Below are positions 1 through 13,959 of a DNA stretch of 64,000 nt, one piece after another. How positions within the stretch are numbered: the first letter of the stretch is position 1; the number at the start of each line of letters is the position of its first letter. Source of the stretch: Whitmania pigra (lineage: Eukaryota > Annelida > Clitellata > Hirudinida > Haemopidae); contig JAJTWR010000251.1 of the NCBI GenBank assembly GCA_021613335.1, positions 2,487,501 to 2,551,500 of the forward strand, written 5' to 3'. Made by a program: the position numbers and the translations under genes. The notes beneath the pieces are model-generated. The model was not told the origin of the DNA, did not search any database, and worked only from the letters and a program-made list of their open reading frames with translations.

Positions 1-46
<46 letters not shown>
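1..46. repeat. (ATT)n microsatellite at window edge
   Basis: Uninterrupted ATT triplets run from the first base into the first copy of the tandem duplication. The same array type separates the two copies, so further copies could lie to the left of the window. Confidence 0.95.
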
Positions 47-2271
<2,225 letters not shown>

Positions 2272-5200
2272 TTGTTGTTGTTGCTACCGTTATTACCTAA
2301 CGGTTGTTGCACTAAAGGTGTCGTTGACCCAATTACTGAGACACTCTCTTACCTGGATGTCAACACCTATCTTCTAACAACAACAATAACAACAGTAATT
2401 ATGAAATTGTTATTGATGTTAATTAATAATAATTTTTGTTATTTTTAAAATAAAGTAAAGCACAAATTACTATTTCGACTTCTGGCCAAATTAATATTTA
2501 TAACATTTACATTACCAACAGTAATTCGACAAATAACGACTAGTTACGTTTATCGATACCTTTCATTCATATAATTACAATTTACGTAACAATAATACTA
2601 ATTTAAATGAATAATTATCAACTACTTCGATGAAAGTAATAGTCGAAGAAAGTTCTTTGTTTTACTTGGTTACTTTTGCCACCTCATCGACTGCAAGTAC
2701 CACATGAGCAACAACAAGTAGCACAACTTTTGTTGACGACGTCAGCGGCAAAAACACTTCCAATGACGCCTGTCACGTTTCGTGTCATTCCTGATGATGA
2801 TGATGATAATGACGTAAATTATGACTCGTCTTACGCAACACTGCTGTTGTGAATGCTCGCTAATGATTTTATGAGAAATATTCCATTTAATTGTTCTTAT
2901 TTGTTTGAAAATATAATTTATTTGTATCAACTTCGTCGTCGTCACCATCGTCATCGATATTGATACTGCTAATGCAAATAATTAATATTATTAATACTGA
3001 TAGTAATAGTTTTATTATTGTTATTATTAATATTTTTATTATTATTTGTTAAATAATTTAATAATAATTATTTCGATCAGATTATTATTATCCTTGCTAT
3101 CCAATCACTGCTTCCCCTACTTCCCCTGTTCTTCATTCATTCATTCGTGTCACCTTCACTCCATCCAAACCTGGTAATTATAATCTCCCTCATGACGTCC
3201 AAATTATCGATGACTCCAGACACCGAGTATCCCATTCCATGAAGTCAGCCACACGATATCATCTTCCTGGGATTTCCACTGGGTTCGCTTTCTAAAAATA
3301 GGAGCCAATCATGCGTGCCAGTCTGACCTGACCTCGGGAGACATCGACGTCATAATGACGTCATCGTCAAGGTCAAGTTCGGTTCAAAGGTCGAATCTGG
3401 AAATTAATTGCGAGTGATTTCAATGGATGGAAACGTTTTTGACGCTTGAGCGAGCGCCTGAGCGGCGAGCATGCGCCATGCGCTGGGGTGAATTGGGGTG
3501 AAAACAAATTCATCGATGTGAATTGCTGAGTGAGAGGGGGAGTGGGTGGTCGAATGAATGGGTGATCGAGGGAGTGCAAATGAGTGAGGAGATGAATAAG
3601 TGAATTGCTAAATAAACAGAATCGATGAATGATGAGGGTCACTGAATTGTAGAGTAAATAAAGCAATGAATGAATGACCGAGCAAATGAATGAATGAATG
3701 TACGGACGCATGACTTAATGACTGAACTAATCGGTCATGTCATGACGTAACCCAGCATAGAAACAATTTGCCAATGGCATTTTTCCAGGTCAGCAACATC
3801 CACATTCGTTCATTACTTCTGTTATTCGTTCTTTTCATCATTGTTCCGTCATTGATTCTAATTTGAACATTTCCTCTCCATTTTACAATTCTTATCAATT
3901 CAAATTAATTAATAAATCAATAAAAAATGCATTTATAATGTAATTTATCAATATATGTTATATTATATCATAGCAAGTCTTAGTATTTTATAAAATGTTT
4001 TAATGTGTTACAATATGCTATAATATATTATAATATTTCAATGGTTACATGTATGAATTAAATGTAATTACAATCACAATAATATATCCTAATACATTAT
4101 AATAAGTGAAATATGTTTTAATGTGTATAATTAATTATTTTATTTTCATGGATTTGGTCAAAGAGAAAATATTTACTTTTAGAAGAACAAACCTGAGCAA
4201 ACATGATTAACTATAAAAGGTGTGTATGCATTGATTCAGTTGTATTTATAAAATTATTCAAATTAATAAGTAGCTTAATATTATTGCTTAATATTTGTTG
4301 TTGTTGTTATTACTATTAAATGTTATTGATATTCGATGCAAACGCACATCGCCACAAGATGCAATTCAAGTGGTCATATAATTGTCAACAACAATGCCAG
4401 CGGAGGGTTATAAAATTCCTAAATGTCAAGCCATTGTTATTATTGAAAATATTATTGTTAATAAATAATTATATTAAATATGAAATTATATAGTTAATAG
4501 TTTCAATTAGTGGTAGTATTTAACGTACAGCACAACGTACAGTAATGCAATGTTATTAAAAATAATAATATTAAAAATATATTATTAATATATTAAAAAT
4601 ATATATATATATATATATATATAGACCTTTATATTTACTATCGCTACTAATAAGCTTATCAAAGTCATATTACATTTACAATCAAATCAAAACTGTATTA
4701 TGATCCCCAGCCCTAAACCCCTAAACCCCAAATCCCTAAAACTCATAAGTCGAACCCCAAACAGATCGATCAGGAAGGGGATTATAGGATTTATACCTCG
4801 TGCAAGGGTACCCAGGTATCGCCAAAAGGCAAAGATGAGCATGTGCCTCTCGGTTATCAAAAACTTGTTGCACAATTTGCTTTGGATTATTAAGAATTCT
4901 TTGGCAAACAGAGTCCTGCCTTTTAGCAGATGTCTTTCAACTTTCCTGGGTTGATCCTACCCGCAAAGAAACCCCAAATCCGCTTCTTAATGTGTGTTTG
5001 TTCTTGGGTTTTCTCGACTCGAGCGATCAACAATTGATTGCGCAATCTGACCAATTGGCCATGTATTCAAACGTACTTTATGTCTCTAACCTAAGGAAGC
5101 TACAGGTTATTGTTGGCGTATTGCGGTATTTTATTTCGTGGTTTTGTATTCTGTCTTGTCTGTGTTGTTGTTGAGCTTTTGATGATACAATCCTGGAGTG

Positions 5201-6696
5201 TTTGAGGGGAGTATGAGCCTTTGATGTTGGATTAATTTGTTGCGTTAATATACGTTAATTATGGTCAATTCAACATTTCGTTTTATCAAATTAAATTTCC
5301 ACTATTATTAATATTATAATAATGATGATTATTTTTGTCGATTATTTGTACAATTAAATGTTTAAATCGCATTAATAATAATTAATAATAATAATTTATT
5401 GTTCAATCGTCTCACTAATGTGTCATATCAGGTACTATTGAATGCTTCACTAAAGTGACACCAAGTCAAATATACCCGATTACGTTCGCGTATCATCGTG
5501 TATCGCCATGTCTCCATGGGTAATGCTGGGTATTTCTGAGTATTGTTGTGTGTCACCTCGTAGGACTACACGTCACCATTTACCTGGGGGTGAAATATGG
5601 TGCCCTCGGAAGGCGCGTGTTGAGTGTCAAATAAACAACGCCCCCGTTTTCTGTACAAACGCCCTCGGAATCAATGGAAGCATTAATAAGTTCTTTGATT
5701 TCTTTGTTTTCACGACTGACGTCAATGGAAAACGTTCACAATGGAGTGAACGTGAGTCTAGGAGTGCAGGAGTGAAGTGCGCCAATAGTAATGGACGCTG
5801 GCGTCACTTCTAGGCGTGTTGAGTGTTGAATTGATGAGGAGTGCATTATTAGAAACCTCTTCTGATGTCCTAATGCCTGGAATTACAGTTGACGCACACT
5901 TCAGTTTGATTAATGTCATTCACTCCTCCACCCGTCTGCTCACTCGTTCATTCACTCCTTAACTCATTTTCATAAATCACCTACTCAAACACACTCTCTT
6001 CCTCGCTATCTCACTCACTTCACTCATCCACCCACTTATCAGTTCACTCCTTCACTCCTCTGCTCATTCATTCACTTGTCCAATTCCACTTGTCACCTCT
6101 TCGTTGGCAGACTCCTGTGAGATGAGCCGACCTCGCTAGGAAAGCAATCCGTTATTTAATTTCACTCCGACCGTGAGCGTGCTCATGACTCGGAGTGAAG
6201 AATTATTCGACAGATGGCTCGCTGCTGTTCGATCGCACGTTCGCTCGGTGCTCGCGGAGTGCATGACACCCCATTCAATCCCGGCCCCTCGCCCCTCCCC
6301 CTTTTTTGACCTCCTCTCTTTTCTTCTATCTATCTCTGCATATCACTTGGTCTTACTCTTTTTGTGCATGTATCTATCTAAGTATCTTTGAGTATTTCCT
6401 TCCATCTGCTTCGGTATTTCTACATCCCACTTTCTCCGTCCCCTGACGCCTAGACAAGAAATGCAAACAGGCAGCAAAACATAAACAAACGAGAGAACTG
6501 TTGCACAACCAGACGGACTGACAGAGAGTTAGGTAGAAATACCCAGGCATACTCAATAAAACGACTTCACCAATATTATAACAAGAGTAAAGTTTCACCT
6601 TGGTGAATCGAAACGATATTTTGGATAAAACACGGTAACATAGCGGGACCGGTCGAATGACGGGGCGCCCAATGAGTTCCGAACGGATTGACAGAA

Positions 6697-6775
6697 GAGA
6701 CAAGCAAACAGACAAGCAAACAGACAGTCAAACAGACAAGCAAACAGACAAGCAAACAGACAGTCAAACAGACAA
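6697..6775. repeat. 12-bp tandem repeat with 36-bp higher-order unit
   Basis: Copies of GACAAGCAAACA and GACAGTCAAACA alternate as two of the first and one of the second, and the trio then repeats. The array therefore has a 12-base basic unit and a 36-base higher-order period. Confidence 0.85.
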
Positions 6776-7535
6776 AGACACTAAAAGAGCTCCACAGAGT
6801 GTTAAGGAAGACGAGTTTTTTAATCACCGCTAAAACTTTATTCCCACACGTCTGCTTCTATTTGGAAAAGAAAGGTGCGTCAACATCTCAGGAGGGAGTG
6901 AGGCAGGATTTGATTAAGCTAATATTTTTTGGAAACTATGAAAATGTTAGGAAATTATACTTTAAAAAAAATTAAAATTAAAAAATGAGAAATTATTGTG
7001 TTGTACTTGAATTGCGATTTTATAATTTACTGAAAAATTAATATTTACTGTTTTCTAATTATTTAATTTAGTTATTAAGTTTATGTTTCCTAACCTGATA
7101 TTGGCCATATTGGCAAGGTAAAACTGTCTTTGAAAAAAACTGAGGTTAACAATCCAACAAAATTCAAACATTACCAACATAAACAACATAAACATTGCCA
7201 ACACAAAGAACATAAACTTCCCACAACAAAAACACAAGCTATCAAAACATTTCATCGTTTCTTCAACAATCTAGGAATTGAACTCGAAACCTTCAGGTCG
7301 ACACAAGCCTCATGAAACTCATCCTATTTGACACAGGACGCATCACTACCACAAATCGCCCGTACAATCAGCCACTGTCGCTATAGGGTGTATCTTATCA
7401 CGTCCAAATGTTGAACGAGAGTAGGTCTTACCCCATCATAAGCCCCTGTAAAACACACTCACCCCTGGAAACTGAAATGACGTTCATATCAGCTGCATAA
7501 GCTACTGTCACTTTTGACTCTTGGCAAACAAGCAG

Positions 7536-7586
7536 CTAGGCTAAAGGCTACGTAAGGATTGCTTAGCTCTTTTAGGCTAAAGGCTG
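7536..7586. promoter_or_regulatory. Direct repeat TAGGCTAAAGGCT upstream of Sox promoter
   Basis: The 13-base word TAGGCTAAAGGCT occurs twice about 36 bases apart, roughly 550 bases upstream of the candidate TATA box. It is not part of a microsatellite. A paired transcription-factor site is possible but purely inferred. Confidence 0.25.
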
Positions 7587-8110
7587 GACCGAAGCATCGA
7601 TCACGGGGTTGCGCAATGATTGGTTTCAATCAACATCCAATTATTCAACAGCTCATTATAATTAGTTTCGTGACGTCATATTTACATATTTATGAGGCGC
7701 TTTACTCAATCGATCATACCTGGTTCTTATAAGATTGCACAACCTTTTTTACGGGAGCTAAAAATTTAAACGAATTATTATTAATATTTTATTGCCATTA
7801 CCTGCAAGGTATCTTTTGATTTGATTATGATCATTTTTAATCAAAATTTTTATCCGAACTTCGAACAGGTGGTCAAACGTTCTTCAAAAAGTGATCGGAA
7901 TCTTGTAAAAGTCATCCCTAGCGAAGGTAAGACATTTGGATTTGTTACGGCAGAAAAGATTAAACTTGTAAATTTTCTTACCCACGCGATTGTATGGCCT
8001 AGAAACGGGCCCAGTGGAAAATTTATGCACGCCCTTGCATCATTGGTTGACCCCGTTAAGCGGCTTTCGATTTCAACCAATCGGATCGAGCAGGTGCCTA
8101 TGCCGAGAGG

Positions 8111-8118
8111 TATAAAAG
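8111..8118 (+). promoter_or_regulatory. TATA box (TATAAAAG), candidate SoxC promoter
   Basis: A consensus TATAAAAG lies in a relatively GC-rich stretch. About 70 bases downstream is a strong splice donor GTAAGT (8183). That arrangement fits a core promoter and a short 5' untranslated exon. The first recognisable coding exon downstream on this strand is the Sox exon at 9536, so I assign the promoter to it by position only. Confidence 0.5.
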
Positions 8119-8140
8119 CAGCAAAGGCTGGCGAGAAACG

Positions 8141-8182
8141 GTGGTTGTTTAGTGTACGGCTTTCCTGCGGCGTTCCGGAAGT
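8141..8182 (+). other. Candidate non-coding first exon of SoxC
   Basis: The interval runs from the expected start site about 30 bases after the TATA box to the donor GTAAGT at 8183. A plausible acceptor tract (pyrimidine-rich, then AG) lies near 9320-9340, ahead of the Sox start codon at 9536. The precise transcription start and acceptor are not determined. Confidence 0.35.
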
Positions 8183-9535
8183 GTAAGTGTTCCGTGTTTA
8201 TACTGTCCGTGTGTCTAGTTTCATGTGATTGTGTGTGTGTGTGTGTTTATGTTTGGAGAAACGAACAGAAACGTAAACAAACACATTCGAGATTGGTACG
8301 AGTGGAAATTCCAAAAATAGCAACAGTTGATTGGTCGCCAGAATTGTCTTGTTAAATTCGAGTTTGATTTTGTCGCAATAGTGGATACAATGCTAACCTT
8401 TACACTCTTAAGGTGAGCTTATTTTCCATGATTACACTGATGATGACGATGACGACGACGGTGATGATTGTCAGCATGCATCAATTCAAGGATAAATGGG
8501 CCGGTGAATGAATGCAACATCAATGACATTTCGTCAATACCCAGGGGTGTATTGTAGGTAATAACAATGGAGGTGCGCGACCTGCTAACATTGCAAGCTA
8601 GGTGTTATGATAGGCTATATGCATTATATAGCACAGTAAGCGCCTCATAAATTCATTAGAACTCTGACCAAGGCCATTGCTACGGCATTATGAGCATTAT
8701 ATTACTAACTCCATTACGGCTTAGAAACGACGCACAAACTTAGCAGCTGTGGTATTGAGGCTTTAAGATGTTGGTGCCAATAAAGAGTGGTTTTATCTAT
8801 GCCAGATGCTCAAGACAGCTTGGCATGGCTTAAGGATGATTACTTCAGGATATTAATGCCATTGCACGCCTAGACGATATGACTTTGAAATCAAAGCTTC
8901 TGTTTTCACTGACTTTTTGAACTAAATATTGCTAAATTTTCACTTAATTTCGCGACTGACCGATAAATCTGTATAGCTATTGGTTGATTAAATATAAGAA
9001 TCATTAAGGTGAGCGTCCACAACTACGAGTAATAATTCTAACTTTGAACTAAAGAGTGCCTCGGTGCTGTGATATTTGATAGCAACTAACCAGTTATAAG
9101 CTCGGACAGGTGTCAACTGTGGACCGCCCATCAATTGTCATGCTATTCGCATAATCTAGACCGGCATTTTACGCTATATTTTTTACTATTCGCTGTGCTT
9201 CAAATGCTCGTTGTAAATTAATTTATCATTTTTTCTTTGATAACATCACGCATTTGTTCTCAACGGCCTTAATTTTGCATCTCAGAGGATAGGTAGGCAA
9301 CCTCATAGGTATTTCTCTATCTTAGCTCCTCTAGGGCAGTGTTTACTGACGAGTGAGGAGTTATCAGCAGTTTCTACGATCTTTTGATCCTCTGCGATCT
9401 GAGAAAGTTGGCGAAACGATGCCGATAAGTAAACAAACATTGACACTGAGCTTGAAAGAATTGAAATGACTAAATGCAATAACAGCTTTTATGAATTATC
9501 ATAACGTAACTCGGTAACATTGGTAATATGGTAAC

Positions 9536-10739
9536 ATGTCAGTAATAACGAGTGTGACGAAGCTAACATTAAACGTTTGCCTTCCAGTTAACTCATCTGA
9601 GAAGTACGTCGGTCAAACTTCCTCTTTTCCAAAGTCTGAAAGCGAAAGTTTACAGGAACTTATTTATAGAAGAGGAAATTCCAGATTAACTCTACTTCCT
9701 TTAGCGATGTTCCAAGTTAACCAATTACATTCCCGCCAATTGGGCTCCGATGCTCTCCTGCTACTGGATGACCAGATGGTCAAAGATATCAATCAGAACA
9801 TCCTTGAAGTGCTCAAGAAGAAAAGCCAAAGCAACAGCAACAACAACAACAACATCGTCAACAGCAACTTCGGTCAACTTCTGGTCAACAATCTTCACGG
9901 CAGCAGCAACATCAACATCAGCAGCAACAACAACAACGGTGGTAAAATCTTTTCCGTGGTGAGATCCCCCAGCATGGATGAGGGTTCAGCCAACAACCCC
10001 GACGAAGTCTTCCCGTCCCAGAGGGTAGACCCTAATTCCTCTACCCCATACACCGATGCTACCAATTGCAAGAAGTCAGCCAACCACATCAAAAGACCAA
10101 TGAATGCCTTCATGGTTTGGTCCCAGATGGAAAGGCGAAAGATATCGGAGGTTGGTAGATTGATTGATTGATTGAATCATTAGTGGCTTGATTGAACGGC
10201 TGATTAAAAGCTTGAGTGGTTTGGCGATTCGCCGCGGCTTCCGGCTATGCTAGCGACAGTCGCCGGAGTAATTCGAGCTGATGTCTGACGTAGGTATCGC
10301 GGCTGGACCTTTTTAGTGGAACGTTATGGCTTTCATAAAAACAGCTCGTAGCTGGTCGATAACTGCCGAGGCCAAACATCAGCACGTGGTGTAAACGCTC
10401 GGTTTCATCATTGTGATCATCTTCCTCCTCCTCATCATCATCATCGTCTTTTTCATCATCATCCCCTTCTCGGCTTGAAACACGAAACTTGCAAATGACT
10501 GGCACATGGCGTGTGCACTTTCGTCTTTACTCATAACATTTATGCAAGCAGCATTTGCTTAGTTACCGAATTCATTGCGCAATCTTTAGCACATTTAAGC
10601 ACGATATTGCAGTGTAAAATGCATATTAGAATATGTCCAATCGAAGGAACCAATTAACTAGCAGATACTAACTGGCCTATAGGTTAGTTAGGGTAAGCTT
10701 CCTCCTCCTTCTCTTCATCACCACCACAATCACCACCAC

Positions 10740-10771
<32 letters not shown>

Positions 10772-10781
10772 GCATCATCAG

Positions 10782-10828
<47 letters not shown>

Positions 10829-13735
10829 GCATCATCATCATCATCATCAGCATCATCATCATCATCAGCATCATCATCATCATCATCATCAGCATCATCA
10901 TCATCATCATCATCATCATCACATCATCATCATCATCATCATCATCATCACATCATCATCATCATCAAAACAAACTTTATCCGAGGAAGTTTTGTTTATT
11001 TTTCCAATCGTACATTCAGTCTCTCACAGCAGTATCTTATCTCCTTAAAGGCAAATCCATCCCTCCCTCACTCACTCACTCACCACTCACTCACTCACTC
11101 ACTCACTCACGCACTCACTCACTCACTCACGCACTCACTCACTCACTCACTCACTCACTCACTCACTCACTCACTCACTCACTCACTCACTCACTCACTC
11201 ACTCACTCACTCACTCACTCACTCACGCACTCACTCACTCACTCACACTCACTCACTCACTCACTCACTCACACTCACTCACTCACTCACTCACGCACTC
11301 ACTCACTCACTCACTCACTCCTCACTCACTCACTCACACTCACTCACTCACTCACTCACTCACTCACTCACTCACTCACACTCACTCACTCACTCACTCA
11401 CTCACTCACTCACTCACTCACTCACTCACTCACTCACTCACTCACTCACTCACTCACTCACTCACTCACATCAGACATCTCCTCTCTTCCTCGAACTTAC
11501 CCTCCATTCTTTCCGGATCTATCTCATTGCTTTGAGTTTTCCATCTGCCTCTCACTTCAGTAGCATCATCATCATCATCTCTCTCCTGGAACAGCTGCCG
11601 TACTGCCGCTCCATCCAGGTGATGGCACCGTTGTTAAAGATTACGATGGATTCTTGTGGTGGTTGTTGCTATGGCAACCTGGGTGGCACTTGGAACGTAG
11701 AGATAGTGATGCTCCGATGAGAGCGTTCTTTTTGGCAGATGCCAGTGTTTTGAATCTGTAGGGTTCTAGCCCCAACCAGAAGTACAGTGTTTTTTTTTTT
11801 GTAAAAGCCTCATTTTTAGTACGCAACATGGACAAACGATTTATTTTGTAGCAGTTGTCTTAACATGTTAGTTAACCAGACACGGAGAGGATTTCTAGTA
11901 ATTTGTCATTAACATTATTAACAGTAATTTTAAATATTAATAATAATCAAATTAAGAATATAACCTCGAATGATTAATAAAATAAAAATAATCAAATAAC
12001 ATAACAACAACATAAATAATAATGTAATTACGGATTAGATAATTTACGTGGCCGTAAAACAGCAACATTCATTCATCCCGAGAAGTTCAACATGGCGTCT
12101 GCTAATGCTGCTGTTTTCTCTGCTGCTGTTAGTAACCTCTTGTTTACACCTTTGTGGGATCATTTCCTCTGTCCTGAATCAAGGACGCCACGGAGCACAA
12201 AGAATCCTCTGTCTGATGACGTGATATCCGGAGTCATGCCGGTGCATAGGGCGGTGATTCATCGTCATCATCGCGGCCGAGTCATCATCTTCATCATCAT
12301 TTCATCACCAACTTTGGCTAGAACTAAAGATATTCAGAGAGCCAGATATGCAAATGGAGACCTTATGAAACGGGCTCAGCAAGTCGCTAGAGAATATCGC
12401 CAACGCCCAGGCACTTTCTCTGCTTTCTAAATTCCTTTGATCTTCCGTGATAATGATGTCGAAGGGGATGATGATAATGATGATGAAAACCATGTAATGA
12501 TAATGATAGATTTATTGCTTAGGGAATGAATAGAAATCAGCATGATGTTTGCTCGCCCATTCAGTCTCATTTAATTTGCTTACAATTTAATTTATTTTTA
12601 TTTACTTCTTATTATTCACTAAAATATCTATCAAACAATTAGAAATGAAAATTACTCAAATCACTTTAAATCAAATCCGAGAAAACAAAACTCAGCAACA
12701 ATTTAATTTCCACTCCCGCAGCATCAGCCCGACATGCACAACGCAGAGATAAGCAAGCAGCTCGGAGCAAGATGGAGAAAACTCAGTGCGGATGTAAAAC
12801 AACCTTACAAGGAAGAAGCTGAAAGACTGAGACGTCTCCATGCCCAAGAGTACCCAAATTACAAGTACAGGCCCAAGAAGAGATCCAACAAGCATCACCA
12901 GGTCGAATGCAGCCCGGACAGCCACGAGGCGTCTTCCTCCGAGCTGCCGGAAAAAAGGATACGCCTGGACGAACCCGTTCAGGAGCACAAGCGTCCCACG
13001 GCCGTAGTCGCTCCGGCAACCGTGCCCCAACATCATCACCAGCAGCAACAGCAGCAGCAGCAAAGGAAACCCCAGGTTTTGACGATCAGGAATCAGAACG
13101 GCAGCGTCTACAAGTACGAACTTTACCCGACCGTCCAGTCTTACCCGAATAACCCCGTCGCACCCTCCAGCCCCCACATGTTGCACTCCCCGGGCACTCC
13201 GGAAAGTGCCTCGTTCTACCCCACGACGGAAGGCAACCTCAAGACGGCTCTCAACAACAACAACTTGATCCTTTCTTACGATGCCAACAACGGCAACCTT
13301 CGAGGCTCCGGTGACCGAGAAATGACAGCAGGACAGAAGATCCTTAGCAGACCTCCGAGCATCAATCAGATAATGACGTCGCTGGACGAAGAATTAGATT
13401 CCGGCCAAGGATGCATAGACTCCCTCCTTTTCCAATACATGGACGACATGAAAGATCAGGAACTGATAAAGCTCACAGACAACGACCTAAAGGTGCTCGA
13501 CAATCCGGGCAACGTCAATGCACAGGAACTCAGAATCATCTATAATGCAGACCAGATGACGGATCCGAGCCAGTTTCAGTTCTTGAACTTTGCACCCAAC
13601 TCGAGCCAAGTCTCGCTTTCCGGGGAGACGGGGGAAGACCTAAAATTCGGCGACCCCGTTCCCGAGCAACTGGACATCCAAGAAATGTTCAACATCGACT
13701 GGCTCAGTGTCAACGGTTCTCTGCCCCTGCTTTAA
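9536..13735 (+). CDS. SoxC: SoxC-type HMG-box transcription factor (two coding exons)
   Basis: Exons 9536-10150 and 12722-13735 join in phase 0 to give about 542 residues. The HMG box spans roughly residues 184-262. It starts with [19 protein letters not shown], continues after the intron with [13 protein letters not shown], and ends with [11 protein letters not shown], which is closest to group C Sox proteins as I know them. HMG boxes bind the minor groove of DNA and bend it. The C-terminus ([11 protein letters not shown]) resembles the SoxC C-terminal transactivation segment. Low-complexity asparagine tracts occur before the box and a His/Gln tract after it. The 183-residue N-terminus is long for SoxC; ATG 9706 is an in-frame alternative start. 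The intron interrupts the HMG box after the ERRKISE motif, whereas vertebrate SoxC genes lack introns. SoxC genes usually act in neural and mesenchymal progenitors. Confidence 0.88.
10738..10966. repeat. (ATC)n microsatellite in SoxC intron
   Basis: A long CAT/ATC array with scattered CAGCAT variants lies inside the intron that splits the HMG box. It accounts for the methionine-rich frame on the minus strand. Confidence 0.95.
11063..11468. repeat. (CTCA)n tetranucleotide array in SoxC intron
   Basis: About 400 bases consist almost wholly of CTCA/CACT units, with occasional CACG interruptions and a few slipped units. The strand is strongly asymmetric: pyrimidines with A on the plus strand and almost no G. 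Confidence 0.97.
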
Positions 13736-13900
13736 AACTGATTGGAGCTGATCCTAAAAAGTCAATTGTTGCCTACAAAATGTTTCCTGACAAGTCGCCG
13801 TTCAATCTTGTTGACCGAAAATATCTCCTTCCGAATTTGTGTACAAAAAATGAAAAGTTTGTCTTCTTTCCTCGAATGTTGTACCATGTTTCTTGTGGAA

Positions 13901-13906
13901 AATAAA
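13901..13906 (+). terminator. Polyadenylation signal of SoxC
   Basis: AATAAA lies 166 bases after the SoxC stop codon, followed shortly by an AT dinucleotide run. It is the first canonical signal downstream of the gene. Confidence 0.6.
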
Positions 13907-13959
13907 TTAAACGTATATATATATATATATACTTTATTAAAATTCAAATTCGTGCTTTA

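Larger units (their letters stand above)
2380..8100. other. AT-rich intergenic region, no gene recognised
   Basis: I find no protein family, convincing splice structure or RNA gene here. Open frames are short and mostly follow simple repeats (TCAT/TGAA tetramers near 3120-3700, AT dinucleotides near 4600). A few degenerate CCCTAAA-like heptamers lie at about 4708-4740. Segments around 5500-6300 and 7300-7700 are less AT-rich, but no coding signal was recognised in them. Regulatory DNA of the downstream Sox gene could lie here. Confidence 0.6.

Noticed and set aside
4705..4745. Interstitial telomere-like CCCTAAA heptamers
   Set aside because: Only three or four degenerate units with differing lengths; animal telomeres are TTAGGG-type hexamers, and this short stretch is likely chance.
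7260..7330. B-box-like word (GTTCAATTC) on the minus strand, possible tRNA or SINE
   Set aside because: No A box at suitable spacing and no cloverleaf.
10677..10922. Poly-methionine frame
   Set aside because: Translation of the ATC array in the SoxC intron.
12692..13186. 164-codon minus-strand frame opposite SoxC exon 2
   Set aside because: It lies antisense to well-supported HMG-box coding sequence and shows no family motif.
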